Origin: an uncultured Bacilli bacterium
GTDB taxonomy: Bacteria > Bacillota_I > Bacilli_A > RF39 > UBA660
Direction: 5' to 3'
DNA: 22,427 nt
Assembly (NCBI GenBank): GCA_951800155.1
Contig: CATOJL010000007.1
Span: forward strand, 1-22,427
Each line of letters starts with the position of its first letter. Position 1 is the first letter of the stretch. Below the pieces are notes generated by a model. The model did not search any database, was not told the DNA's origin, and saw only the letters and a list, made by a program, of their open reading frames with translations. Below are positions 1 through 7,538 of this stretch, piece after piece. A program made the translations under genes and the position numbers.

Positions 1-70
1 CAATCATTAAATTTAACAATACTCATATGTTCCATATACATCACTATAATATTATAGGCGAAATTACTTC

Positions 71-118
71 AAAAGAAAAGGTCCCGTTAGGGACGGATGA
101 CAAAATTTATTTTGTCAT
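71..118 (-). terminator. Intrinsic terminator of the J-domain gene
   Basis: Read on the minus strand, a perfect inverted repeat at 97-118 (ATGACAAAAT, two-base loop, ATTTTGTCAT) covers the last codons and stop of the J-domain gene. It is followed by a second hairpin, GTCCC-TAAC-GGGAC at 81-94, and a T-rich run (71-80). The first repeat also has a T-rich flank on the plus strand, so it may act in both directions. No other gene is visible in bases 1-70; a 14-bp AT palindrome sits at 44-57. Confidence 0.7.
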
Positions 119-331
119 TTTTTTATTTTCGTTTGATAGAGTATCATAAGCCTCTTGTGTAATTTGGCAATTTTTCTGCGCCATTTTTTGTTCTTCTTCC
201 GATTTACCTACTTGCATATCAGGATGGTAAAGTTTCATTTTTCCTTTATATGCTTTATGAATTTCTTCAGTAGATGCATTCTGTGAAATACCTAAAAATG
301 CATAATAATCGGTAAATATTGTTTTGTTCAT
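107..331 (-). CDS. Minimal J-domain protein (DnaJ-like, 74 aa)
   Basis: The protein is almost only a J domain. Residues 8-15 read DYYAFLGI, the usual start of helix I, and the diagnostic HPD tripeptide is at residues 36-38, followed by a helix III rich in K and Q and an AYDTLS segment that matches the family. J domains stimulate ATP hydrolysis by DnaK-type Hsp70s. This one has no G/F region, zinc finger or C-terminal substrate domain, so it is not DnaJ itself; it may be a specialised co-chaperone or the last exon-like piece of a shrunken gene. The start is preceded by AAAGGAA. It is transcribed divergently from the ribosomal locus. Partner and client are unknown. Confidence 0.85.
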   Translation of the reverse strand: MNKTIFTDYYAFLGISQNASTEEIHKAYKGKMKLYHPDMQVGKSEEEQKMAQKNCQITQEAYDTLSNENKKMTK

Positions 332-371
332 AGAAATTCGTTCCTTTCATAATATATCAAATATTAAAACG

Positions 372-380
372 ATTATATCA
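372..380 (-). promoter_or_regulatory. Probable extended -10 promoter of the J-domain gene
   Basis: On the minus strand the sequence TGATATAAT gives a perfect -10 hexamer (372-377) with an upstream TG motif, about 40 bases before the start codon. No convincing -35 hexamer sits at the right distance, which is tolerable for extended -10 promoters. It is inferred from sequence only. Confidence 0.45.
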
Positions 381-418
381 AGTAATTGAAAAAAATAAAA
401 TAAAAAAACAACAAAAGC

Positions 419-447
419 TTGCAATTTACATTTTTTTTAAGTATAAT
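419..447 (+). promoter_or_regulatory. Sigma-A promoter of the S10-spc-alpha locus
   Basis: A -35 box TTGCAA (419-424), a 17-base spacer and a perfect -10 box TATAAT (442-447) precede rpsJ by about 130 bases. This is the only clear plus-strand promoter I found ahead of the 28-gene ribosomal run, so it probably drives most of it. Confidence 0.85.
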
Positions 448-453
448 TTTGAG

Positions 454-580
454 TGTGTGGCATGCGAAGATGTGTGAGGTTGCCGATACACCGGGTTAAG
501 TTGAAAAGCATAACAAAAGATAATCGGGTTTTTGCACGGAGCAAGTCTATACTCGATATAGGCGAAGGGAGGAAAACAAT
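454..580 (+). promoter_or_regulatory. Structured 5' leader of the S10 operon
   Basis: The untranslated leader of about 127 bases contains a clear hairpin at 545-563 (GTCTATA, loop CTCGA, TATAGGC; 7 pairs including one G-T). It ends two to three bases before the rpsJ Shine-Dalgarno sequence (GGGAGG, 567-572). A second possible pairing joins CCGAT (483-487) to ATCGG (523-527). The GGAGCAAGTCTA...GGCGAAGGGAGG arrangement resembles what I remember upstream of rpsJ in other Firmicutes. In E. coli the S10 leader is bound by L4; whether that applies here is unknown. Confidence 0.6.
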
Positions 581-889
581 ATGTCAAAAACAAAAGTTAG
601 CATCAAATTGAAAGCGTTTGAACACAAAAGTTTAGATACAGCATGTGCTAAAATTGTTGAAGCAGTGAAAAGAACAGGTGGAGAAGTAAGTGGGCCTGTA
701 CCACTACCAACTGAAATTGAGAAAATTACAATCTTAAGAGCTGTTCACAAATACAAAGATTCTCGTGAACAATTTGAAAAAAGAACACACAAAAGACTTA
801 TTGTTATCAATAACCCAAGTAAGGAAACAATTGATATGTTACAACGTATTGATATTCCAAGTGGTGTTGATATTCAAATTAAGTTATAA
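581..889 (+). CDS. rpsJ: 30S ribosomal protein S10
   Basis: At 102 aa this has the usual S10 length and conserved elements, including GGEVSGPVPLPTEIEK (34-49) and the C-terminal IDIPSGVDIQIKL. S10 sits in the 30S head and also acts as NusE in transcription antitermination. It is the first gene of the locus, with a strong GGGAGG eight bases before ATG, directly after the hairpin of the leader. It ends in TAA; rplC follows after 18 bases. Confidence 0.97.
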   Translation: MSKTKVSIKLKAFEHKSLDTACAKIVEAVKRTGGEVSGPVPLPTEIEKITILRAVHKYKDSREQFEKRTHKRLIVINNPSKETIDMLQRIDIPSGVDIQIKL

Positions 890-907
890 TTTTTAGGAGG
901 ATAGAAT

Positions 908-1672
908 ATGGAAATGAAAGGAATCTTAGGTCGTAAAGGAGATATGACTCAAGTATTTACAGAATCTGGTAAATTAATTCCTGTAACAATTATTGAAATT
1001 GAACCAAATGTGGTAACACAAATTAAGACAAAAGAAAATGATGGTTATGAGGCTATACAACTAGGTTTTGGTACGAAGAGAGAAAAGCTAGCGACAAAAG
1101 CTTCTAGTGGAATCACTACGAAAGCAGGAACTACACCTAAGCGCTTCTTTAAAGAAATTAGAGGCGTTGATGTAGAAAAATTTGCTTTAGGGCAAGAGGT
1201 CAATGCTGATATTTTTACAGCGGGAGAAGTTGTAGATGTAACAGGAACAACTAAAGGAAAAGGTTTCCAAGGTGTTATTAAAAGACACAATCAATCAAGA
1301 GGACCTATGGGACATGGATCACACTATCATAGAAGACCAGGTTCAATGGGTACAATGAGACCAATGCGTGTTTTTAAAGGGAAAGCATTACCAGGACATA
1401 TGGGATGTGAAACAGTTACAATTCAAAATCTAGAAATTGTTAAAGTAGATGTTGAAAATGGATACATACTTGTGAAAGGAAATGTACCAGGACCTAAAAA
1501 GAGTCTTGTTATTATTAAAACAGCAGTTAAAAATCCAAATAAAATAAGAGAAACAGAAGCTTTACATAGTTATGTTGTAACTGAGGAGGTAGAAGTTCCA
1601 GAAACTGTAACTACAGAAGTGGAAGAGGCTACAGAAGTACAAACAGAAGAAACACAAGAGAAAGAAAACTAG
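908..1672 (+). CDS. rplC: 50S ribosomal protein L3 with acidic C-terminal tail
   Basis: L3 binds 23S rRNA early in 50S assembly near the peptidyl-transferase centre. The body (residues 3 to about 215) is typical: KGILGRKGDMTQVF at the start, and the loop GKGFQGVIKRHN...GPMGHGSHYHRRPGSMG at about 117-148. The protein is 254 aa against about 210 in most bacteria. The extra part is a C-terminal tail of about 33 residues made almost only of V, E, T, P and Q. AGGAGG at 895-900 supports the start; a second Met two codons later is a minor alternative. Confidence 0.96.
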   Translation: MEMKGILGRKGDMTQVFTESGKLIPVTIIEIEPNVVTQIKTKENDGYEAIQLGFGTKREKLATKASSGITTKAGTTPKRFFKEIRGVDVEKFALGQEVNADIFTAGEVVDVTGTTKGKGFQGVIKRHNQSRGPMGHGSHYHRRPGSMGTMRPMRVFKGKALPGHMGCETVTIQNLEIVKVDVENGYILVKGNVPGPKKSLVIIKTAVKNPNKIRETEALHSYVVTEEVEVPETVTTEVEEATEVQTEETQEKEN

Positions 1673-1684
1673 GAGGTAGTATCA

Positions 1685-2308
1685 ATGAAAAAATTGTCAG
1701 TTTTAAACCTTAAAGGTGAAAAAGTAAGTGATATTACTTTAAAAGAAGAAGTGTTTGGCATTACACCAAACGATGCTGTTTTATATGATGCTATTACATT
1801 AGCTAGAAATTCTATGCGACAAGGAACACATGATACAAAGACTCGTTCTGAGGTTAGTGGTGGAGGAAGAAAGCCATGGCGACAAAAAGGAACAGGACGT
1901 GCTCGTCAAGGAAGTACACGTGCTCCTCATTGGACTGGCGGTGGTGTAGTATTTGGACCACATCCAAGAAGTTATGATAAAAAGCAAAATAGAAAAGAAA
2001 GACGTTTAGCATTACGTTCAGCATTATCATATAAAGTAATTGAAGATGCGATGATTGTTGTTGAAAGCTTCAATCTAGAAAGTGAAAAAACAAAGGAAGC
2101 TGTGGAAGTTTTAAAGAATATTAAAGCAGAGAAGAAAATCATGATTGTTGTAGATGAATTAAATGAAAATACTGTTTTAGCAACACGTAACTTAAATAAT
2201 GTGATTTTATTAACAGCAGATGAGATCAATGTATACGATATTATCAATGCAAACAATATGGTTATCACAACAGCAGCTATTAAGAAAATAGAGGAGGTGC
2301 TTGTTTAA
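1685..2308 (+). CDS. rplD: 50S ribosomal protein L4
   Basis: The 207-aa protein carries the L4 signature around residues 45-95, including RSEVSGGGRKPWRQKGTGRA and the extended loop that reaches into the exit tunnel. In many bacteria L4 also represses its own S10 operon through the mRNA leader or transcription termination; that activity is not visible here. AGGAGG lies just ahead. The stop TAA shares one base with the rplW start (TAATG), so the two are translationally coupled. Confidence 0.96.
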   Translation: MKKLSVLNLKGEKVSDITLKEEVFGITPNDAVLYDAITLARNSMRQGTHDTKTRSEVSGGGRKPWRQKGTGRARQGSTRAPHWTGGGVVFGPHPRSYDKKQNRKERRLALRSALSYKVIEDAMIVVESFNLESEKTKEAVEVLKNIKAEKKIMIVVDELNENTVLATRNLNNVILLTADEINVYDIINANNMVITTAAIKKIEEVLV

Positions 2309-2592
2309 TGAAAGAAAGTATGAGAAATGTTATTAAAGCACCAGTTATTACGGAAAAAAGTGCGGCCTTAGCCGAAAACAATGTGATTACATTTAAAGTT
2401 GACCCTAAGGCAAATAAAATACAAATCAAACAAGCCGTAGAAAACTTATTTCATGTAAAAGTAGAAAGTGTAAATACAATTAACGTAAAACCAAGAAAAA
2501 AAAGAGTGGGACGTTATGTTGGAAAAACGAATCGAGTAAAAAAAGCAATTGTCAAATTAAAAGAAGGAAGTTCAATTGAACTTAATCAATAG
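2308..2592 (+). CDS. rplW: 50S ribosomal protein L23
   Basis: At 94 aa it has normal length, with VIKAPVITEKSAALAE at the N-terminus and NVKPRKKRVGRYVGKTNRVKKA forming the rRNA-binding hairpin. L23 sits at the exit of the nascent-chain tunnel and docks trigger factor and SRP. The start overlaps the rplD stop by one base, with GAGGAGG inside the end of rplD. It ends in TAG. Confidence 0.96.
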   Translation: MKESMRNVIKAPVITEKSAALAENNVITFKVDPKANKIQIKQAVENLFHVKVESVNTINVKPRKKRVGRYVGKTNRVKKAIVKLKEGSSIELNQ

Positions 2593-2603
2593 GAGGAAAA
2601 TGT

Positions 2604-3437
2604 ATGGCTATTAAAAGTTATAAGTCAACTACTAATGGTAGACGTGGAATGACTACCTTAGCAAATGAGGAAATTACAAAATCGACTCCAGAAAAATCAT
2701 TAGTTGTCACTTTGAAAAAAAATGGTGGAAGAAACAATCAAGGTAGAATAACGGTTAGACATCGTGGTGGTGGAGTGAAGAGAAAATACCGTATTATTGA
2801 TTTCAAAAGAGATAAGGATGGTGTAATTGGAACAGTTACATCTATCGAATACGATCCAAATAGAAGTGCAAATATTGCTTTAATTACTTATGCAGATGGA
2901 GAGAAAAGATATATTCTTGCTCCAAAAAATTTAAAAGTTGGAATGCGTATTGAAAGTGGTGAAAATGCAGATATCAAAGTTGGTAATGCTCTTCCACTTG
3001 CAAATATTCCAGAAGGTACAATGGTACACAATGTTGAATTAAAAGCTGGAAAAGGTGGCCAAATGGCTCGTTCAGCTGGATCTTCTGTTCAAATTCTTGG
3101 ACGTGAAGGAAGATATACATTACTTCGTTTAACAAGTGGTGAAGTTCGTAAAGTGCTAAGTACTTGCAGAGCTACAGTTGGTGAAGTTGGTAATGCAGAT
3201 CATGAACTTGTAAATTTAGGAAAAGCAGGTCGTAAAAGACATATGGGGATCCGTCCAACGGTTCGTGGTTCTGTAATGAACCCTAATGATCACCCACATG
3301 GTGGTGGTGAAGGTCGTGCGCCAATCGGACGTAAAGGACCAGTTACTCCTTGGGGAAAACCAGCACTTGGACATAAAACACGTAAGAACAAATTAAGTTC
3401 AAATAAGCTTATTGTTCGTCGTCGTAATACAAAGTAG
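2604..3437 (+). CDS. rplB: 50S ribosomal protein L2
   Basis: The 277-aa protein matches full-length L2. RITVRHRGGGVKRKYRIIDF (about 49-68) is the N-terminal OB-fold core, and the highly conserved segment with HGGGEGRAP (about 232-240) contains the histidine associated with peptidyl-transferase function. Starts after AGGAGG. It is followed by rpsS after 16 bases. Confidence 0.97.
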   Translation: MAIKSYKSTTNGRRGMTTLANEEITKSTPEKSLVVTLKKNGGRNNQGRITVRHRGGGVKRKYRIIDFKRDKDGVIGTVTSIEYDPNRSANIALITYADGEKRYILAPKNLKVGMRIESGENADIKVGNALPLANIPEGTMVHNVELKAGKGGQMARSAGSSVQILGREGRYTLLRLTSGEVRKVLSTCRATVGEVGNADHELVNLGKAGRKRHMGIRPTVRGSVMNPNDHPHGGGEGRAPIGRKGPVTPWGKPALGHKTRKNKLSSNKLIVRRRNTK

Positions 3438-3453
3438 GGAAAGGATGATTTAA

Positions 3454-3726
3454 ATGGCAAGGAGTCTAAAAAAAGGACCTTTTGTAGATGAACATTTAAT
3501 GAAAAAGGTCGAAAAAGTAATTGAGTCAGGGAAAAAAGAAGTAATTAAGACTTGGTCACGTCGCTCTACAATTTTTCCTAATTTTGTTGGACTTACATTT
3601 TCTGTTCATAATGGGAAGGAAAGTATTCCTGTTTATGTAACAGAAGACATGGTTGGACATAAATTAGGTGAATTCGCGCTTACTCGTAAATTTGGCGGAC
3701 ATGGCGATGACAAAGGGAAAAAATAG
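3454..3726 (+). CDS. rpsS: 30S ribosomal protein S19
   Basis: S19 lies in the 30S head beside S13 and contacts tRNA. The 90-aa protein starts MARSLKKGPFVDEHL and contains TWSRRSTIFPNFVG and HKLGEFALTRKFGGH, all family hallmarks. The Shine-Dalgarno sequence GGGAAAGG is weaker than that of its neighbours. Ends in TAG. Confidence 0.97.
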   Translation: MARSLKKGPFVDEHLMKKVEKVIESGKKEVIKTWSRRSTIFPNFVGLTFSVHNGKESIPVYVTEDMVGHKLGEFALTRKFGGHGDDKGKK

Positions 3727-3744
3727 ACTAGAAGGAGGATTTAA

Positions 3745-4080
3745 ATGGAAGCAAGAGCAATTGCAAAAGGCGTTCGAATCGCTCCCCGTAAAACTCGTCT
3801 AGTGATAGATTTAGTACGTGGAAAGAGCGTGAGCGAAGCAGATAAAATTTTAAGCAATCTAAATAAAGAAGCTGCAAGAGTAATTAAAAAAGTGTTGACT
3901 TCAGCAGTAGCAAATGCCGAAAATAATTTAGGTTTAAATAAAGAAAACTTATATGTAAGTGAAGCCTATGTAAATGAAGGTCAAACAATGAAAAGATTTA
4001 AATTTGGATCACGTGGTCATATCGATCCAATTAAAAGAAGAACAAGTCATATAACAGTTGTTGTTAGTGACAATAAGTAA
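3745..4080 (+). CDS. rplV: 50S ribosomal protein L22
   Basis: At 111 aa it has ordinary L22 length. It begins MEARAIAKGVRIAPRKTRLV and holds the extended beta-hairpin (about 78-100, with MKRFKFGSRGHIDPIKRRTSH) that lines the exit tunnel next to L4. AAGGAGG precedes the ATG. The stop is followed directly by the GGAGG that serves rpsC. Confidence 0.96.
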   Translation: MEARAIAKGVRIAPRKTRLVIDLVRGKSVSEADKILSNLNKEAARVIKKVLTSAVANAENNLGLNKENLYVSEAYVNEGQTMKRFKFGSRGHIDPIKRRTSHITVVVSDNK

Positions 4081-4093
4081 GGAGGAAAATAGC

Positions 4094-4771
4094 GTGGGTC
4101 AAAAGGTAAGTCCTATCGGTTTAAGAATTGGAATCAATAAAACTTGGCAATCAACTTGGTATGCTGGGAATAAGGATTTCGCAAAATTCTTAAACAATGA
4201 TGTTCAAATAAGAAACTATTTGGAAAAGAAATTAAAAGATGCCGCTGTTTCTAGTGTTCTTATTGAAAGAACAAAGGGAAAAACTGATGTAATTATCAAT
4301 TCTGCAAAACCGGGTGTTATTATAGGCCATGGTGGAGAAGAAATTGAAAAATTAAAGAAAGCACTTTCTAAATTAGTTGATGAAAATGTTCAAATTTCAA
4401 TTAAAGAAGTTAAGAAACCAGATATTGATGCAGCTTTAGTTGCTGAGAATATCGCGCATCAAATTGAAAATCGTGTATCGTTTAGAATTGCCCAAAAAAG
4501 AGCCATTCGAAATGCAATGAAAGCAGGAGCAAAAGGAATTAAGACTTCTGTATCTGGTCGTTTAGGTGGTGCAGATATGGCAAGAGAAGAAGGATATGTG
4601 GAAGGAAATGTTCCACTACATACATTAAGAGCTGATGTAGACTATGCTCATAAAGAAGCAGATACTACTTATGGAAAGATCGGTGTTAAAGTATGGATTT
4701 ATAAAGGAGAAATCCTAGCCTCAAAAAATAAAGGAGGTAATGAAAATGGCAGTAATACCAAAAAGAACTAA
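4094..4771 (+). CDS. rpsC: 30S ribosomal protein S3
   Basis: S3 forms part of the mRNA entry tunnel and helicase site. I place the start at the GTG at 4094, because GGAGG (4081-4085) is eight bases upstream and the resulting N-terminus, MGQKVSPIGLRIGI, is the family standard. An upstream ATG in the same frame at 4058 lies inside rplV and would add 12 unrelated residues. This gives 225 aa. A KH domain with the GXXG-type motif PGVIIGHGGEEIEKL is at about 77-91. The last 26 bases overlap the start of rplP. Confidence 0.95.
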   Translation: MGQKVSPIGLRIGINKTWQSTWYAGNKDFAKFLNNDVQIRNYLEKKLKDAAVSSVLIERTKGKTDVIINSAKPGVIIGHGGEEIEKLKKALSKLVDENVQISIKEVKKPDIDAALVAENIAHQIENRVSFRIAQKRAIRNAMKAGAKGIKTSVSGRLGGADMAREEGYVEGNVPLHTLRADVDYAHKEADTTYGKIGVKVWIYKGEILASKNKGGNENGSNTKKN

Positions 4772-5186
4772 ATATCGTAGACCACATCGTTTACGTTATG
4801 ATGGGAAAGCCAAAGGAAATACAGAACTTCACTTCGGTGAATATGGACTTCAAGCATTAGAAGGTGCTTGGATTACGCAAAACCAAATTGAAGCAGCCCG
4901 TGTTGCCATGACTCGTTATATGAAACGTGGAGGAAAAGTATGGCGTAACATTTTCCCACATTTATCATTAACGAAAATTCCTCTAGAAACTCGTATGGGT
5001 AAAGGTAAAGGTCAGCCAGAAAAATGGGTTGCTGTAGTAAAAGAAGGAAAAATTATGTTTGAAATAGGTGGCGTTAGTGAAGAAGTGGCTCGCGAAGCAT
5101 TTAGACTTGCTATGCATAAACTTCCTATCAAATGTAAATTTGTAATGAAGGAAAGTGGTGATAAACGTGAAAATGAAGGAAATTAG
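4746..5186 (+). CDS. rplP: 50S ribosomal protein L16
   Basis: The start is set at the second ATG (4746), eight bases after AGGAGG (4732-4737). The ATG at 4740 lies only two bases from that site and would add MK. The 146-aa product begins MAVIPKRTKYRRPHR and includes RVAMTRYMKRGGKVW and the MGKGKGQPEKWVA loop that approaches the A- and P-site tRNAs. The first 26 bases overlap rpsC in another frame. Ends in TAG. Confidence 0.95.
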   Translation: MAVIPKRTKYRRPHRLRYDGKAKGNTELHFGEYGLQALEGAWITQNQIEAARVAMTRYMKRGGKVWRNIFPHLSLTKIPLETRMGKGKGQPEKWVAVVKEGKIMFEIGGVSEEVAREAFRLAMHKLPIKCKFVMKESGDKRENEGN

Positions 5187-5370
5187 AGAATTAACCAACG
5201 AAGAAATCGTGAAAAAAATTGATGAATATGGCGAGGAGTTATTCAATTTACGTTTAAGTCAAGCTACTGGAAATTTAGAAAAACCTTCTAGAATTAGAGA
5301 ACTAAGAAAATTAGTAGCACGTATGAAAACAGTGTTAAAAGAACGTGAACTAAATGAGGAGGCAAACTAA
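5167..5370 (+). CDS. rpmC: 50S ribosomal protein L29
   Basis: L29 is a small helical protein at the tunnel exit. I prefer the GTG at 5167, which gives MKMKEIRELTNEE and 67 aa and aligns with the usual L29 start. Alternatives are GTGs at 5155 and 5158 and an ATG at 5173. The ribosome-binding site is poorly placed (AAGGAA at 5148-5153), so translation probably depends on coupling to rplP, whose end it overlaps by 20 bases. LFNLRLSQATGNLEKPSRIRE (about 29-49) is the family core. The stop shares one base with the rpsQ start. Confidence 0.9.
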   Translation: MKMKEIRELTNEEIVKKIDEYGEELFNLRLSQATGNLEKPSRIRELRKLVARMKTVLKERELNEEAN

Positions 5371-5630
5371 TGGAAAAAACGGCAAAACGTGAATTAGTGG
5401 GAAAAGTAATAAGCGATAAGGCAGATAAGACAATTACTGTTTTAGTTGAAACTTATAAGAAAGATCCACTATATGGGAAACGTGTAAAATACTCAAAAAA
5501 ATATGCTGCTCATGATGAAAAGAATGAAGCAAAAATTGGAGATATTGTTCGTATTGTTGAAACGAGACCATTATCTAAACGTAAGAATTTCCGTTTAGTA
5601 GAAATCGTAGAAAAGGCAATTATCTTATAA
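5370..5630 (+). CDS. rpsQ: 30S ribosomal protein S17
   Basis: The 86-aa OB-fold protein contains LVGKVISDKADKTITVLVE, HDEKNEAKIGDIVRIVETRPLS and KNFRLVEIVEKA, matching S17 throughout. It binds 16S rRNA early in 30S assembly. Its ATG overlaps the rpmC stop (TAATG), with GAGGAGG in the end of rpmC, so the pair is coupled. Confidence 0.96.
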   Translation: MEKTAKRELVGKVISDKADKTITVLVETYKKDPLYGKRVKYSKKYAAHDEKNEAKIGDIVRIVETRPLSKRKNFRLVEIVEKAIIL

Positions 5631-5649
5631 CTAAAAAGGAGGATTCTAT

Positions 5650-6018
5650 ATGATTCAGCAGGAAAGCCGTCTTAAAGTTGCTGATAATTCTGGAGCACGT
5701 GAAGTATCTGTTATCCGTGTTTTAGGAGGAAGTACTAGAAGATATGGCAATATTGGTGATATAGTAGTTGTCACTGTAAAGAAAGCAATGCCTAATGGAA
5801 CAGTAGCAAAAGGAAAAGTTTGTAAAGCTGTTATTGTTAGAAGTAAACGTGGTCTAAGAAGAGATGACGGCTCTTATATTCGCTTTGATGATAATGCTTG
5901 TGTTATTATAAAAGAGGATAAGAGTCCTGTGGGAACTCGTGTATTTGGACCAGTAGCACGTGAATTACGTGAAAAAGATTTTATGAAGATTGTATCACTT
6001 GCAAAAGAAGTGTTATAA
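5650..6018 (+). CDS. rplN: 50S ribosomal protein L14
   Basis: At 122 aa this is standard L14: MIQQESRLKVADNSGAREV at the N-terminus and the RGLRRDDGSYIRFDDNACVII block. L14 lies at the subunit interface and contacts 16S helix 14. AAGGAGG precedes the start. Ends in TAA three bases before the region serving rplX. Confidence 0.97.
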   Translation: MIQQESRLKVADNSGAREVSVIRVLGGSTRRYGNIGDIVVVTVKKAMPNGTVAKGKVCKAVIVRSKRGLRRDDGSYIRFDDNACVIIKEDKSPVGTRVFGPVARELREKDFMKIVSLAKEVL

Positions 6019-6036
6019 GCCTTGAGGAGGGAAAAC

Positions 6037-6345
6037 ATGAACTTTAAAACAGGAGATAAAGTTGTTGTTATTTCTGGTAAGGATAAGGGAAAAGAAGGAA
6101 AAGTAACAAAGATTTTACGTACAAAGAATAAAGTTGTTGTAGAAGGTGTAAATGTTGTAAAAAAACATATGAAACCAAATGGGCAAACGACAGGGAGTAT
6201 TGTAGAAATGGAAGCTGCAATTGATGCTTCAAATGTTATGTTAATCGATCCTAAAACTAAGACTAGAACTAGAATTGGACATACAACAGATAAAAATGGT
6301 AGAAAAGTAAGAATCGCTAAAAAATCCGGCGAAATTCTTGATTAA
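6037..6345 (+). CDS. rplX: 50S ribosomal protein L24
   Basis: The KOW-domain protein starts at the ATG at 6037, six bases after GAGGAGG (6024-6030). The frame is open further upstream, but that part covers the Shine-Dalgarno site. The product has 102 aa: MNFKTGDKVVVISGKDKGKEGKV is the KOW motif, followed by VVEGVNVVKKHMKP. L24 initiates 50S assembly by binding the 5' part of 23S rRNA. Confidence 0.96.
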   Translation: MNFKTGDKVVVISGKDKGKEGKVTKILRTKNKVVVEGVNVVKKHMKPNGQTTGSIVEMEAAIDASNVMLIDPKTKTRTRIGHTTDKNGRKVRIAKKSGEILD

Positions 6346-6363
6346 TTGGAAGGAGGGTAAACG

Positions 6364-6903
6364 ATGAACCGCCTAAAAGAAATGTATAATAAAACAATCG
6401 TATCTAGTTTAAAAGAAGAGTTTCAATATTCTAACGTGATGGAAGTACCTAAGTTGGATAAAATCGTTATCAATATGGGAGTAGGAGATGCTGCAGGCAA
6501 CTCAAAAATGTTAGAGGCTGCTATGGCTGATCTTGAGCTTATCTCTGGACAAAAACCAGTTTCTACAAAAGCGAAAAAGGCAATTGCAGGATTTAAAATT
6601 CGTGAAGGGCAAGCCATAGGATGTAAAGTGACTTTACGTGGGGAAAATATGTATAACTTTTTAGATAAGTTAATTTCAATTACTATTCCACGTATAAGAG
6701 ATTTTAGAGGACTTTCTTCAAAAGCCTTTGATGGACGTGGAAACTATACACTAGGGCTTAATGAACAATTAATATTTTCAGAAATAGAATTTGATAACGT
6801 TGTAAAAGTACGTGGTATGGATATCATATTTGTTACTACGGCGAAAACAAATGAAGAAGCTTTGGATCTTTTAAAAGGGTTTGGAATGCCTTTTAAGAAG
6901 TAA
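6364..6903 (+). CDS. rplE: 50S ribosomal protein L5
   Basis: The 179-aa protein matches L5, which binds 5S rRNA with L18 and contacts P-site tRNA and S13. NVMEVPKLDKIVINMGVGDA lies near the start, followed by SGQKPVSTKAKKAIAGFKIREGQ and IPRIRDFRGLSSKAFDGRGNY. AAGGAGG precedes the ATG. Ends in TAA. Confidence 0.97.
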   Translation: MNRLKEMYNKTIVSSLKEEFQYSNVMEVPKLDKIVINMGVGDAAGNSKMLEAAMADLELISGQKPVSTKAKKAIAGFKIREGQAIGCKVTLRGENMYNFLDKLISITIPRIRDFRGLSSKAFDGRGNYTLGLNEQLIFSEIEFDNVVKVRGMDIIFVTTAKTNEEALDLLKGFGMPFKK

Positions 6904-6918
6904 CGATTAGGAGGAATT

Positions 6919-7104
6919 ATGGCTAAAAAAAGTATGAGAATTAAAGCTAGTAAGACGCCAAAATTTAAGGTACGTGCATATACAAGATGTAACCGTTGTG
7001 GTAGACCTCACGCTGTACTTAAAAAATACGGGATATGCCGTATATGTTTCCGCGAACTAGCTTATAAAGGACAAATACCTGGAATGAAAAAATCGAGTTG
7101 GTAA
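6919..7104 (+). CDS. rpsN: 30S ribosomal protein S14, zinc-binding type
   Basis: The 61-aa product is the short S14 form, which keeps two CXXC pairs: C24/C27 and C40/C43. These coordinate a zinc ion. Many Bacillota carry a second, longer zinc-free copy elsewhere for use when zinc is scarce; none is in this window. Starts after AGGAGG. Position between rplE and rpsH is standard for the spc operon. Confidence 0.97.
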   Translation: MAKKSMRIKASKTPKFKVRAYTRCNRCGRPHAVLKKYGICRICFRELAYKGQIPGMKKSSW

Positions 7105-7120
7105 GAAGGAGGGATTTATA

Positions 7121-7519
7121 ATGAGTGTGTCAGATCCAATTGCAGATATGCTTACAAGAATTCGTAATGCAAATCAGATGAGATATAAAGAAGTTGAAGT
7201 TCCAACTTCAACAATAAAAGAACAAATCGCTCGTATATTAAAAGAAGAAGGATTTATTAGTGGATATAAAATTAAAAAGAACACTATCCAAAATATAATC
7301 ATTTTAAATTTAAAATACGGTGATAACAAGGAACGTGTTATTACTGGTTTAAAAAGAATTTCAAAACCAGGTTTACGTGTTTATGCAAAAGCAAATGAAC
7401 TTCCAAAAGTATTGAATGGACTTGGAATTGCTATTGTGTCTACTTCTAAAGGAATTATGACAGATAAAAAAGCAAGAGAAGCTTCATTAGGTGGAGAAGT
7501 TTTAGCTTATATTTGGTAG
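7121..7519 (+). CDS. rpsH: 30S ribosomal protein S8
   Basis: At 132 aa this is typical S8: DPIADMLTRIRNANQMRY at the N-terminus, ISKPGLRVYAKANELPKVLNG, and the C-terminal STSKGIMTDKKAREASLGGEVLAYIW. S8 binds helix 21 of 16S rRNA and represses the spc operon in E. coli; no such site is evident here. GAAGGAGGG precedes the ATG. Ends in TAG. Confidence 0.97.
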   Translation: MSVSDPIADMLTRIRNANQMRYKEVEVPTSTIKEQIARILKEEGFISGYKIKKNTIQNIIILNLKYGDNKERVITGLKRISKPGLRVYAKANELPKVLNGLGIAIVSTSKGIMTDKKAREASLGGEVLAYIW

Positions 7520-7538
7520 AAAGGTAAGGAGGATTTTT

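Noticed and set aside
4058..4093. Upstream ATG for S3 at 4058
   Set aside because: It lies inside rplV and adds 12 residues with no family match; the GTG at 4094 has a well-placed GGAGG and the standard N-terminus.
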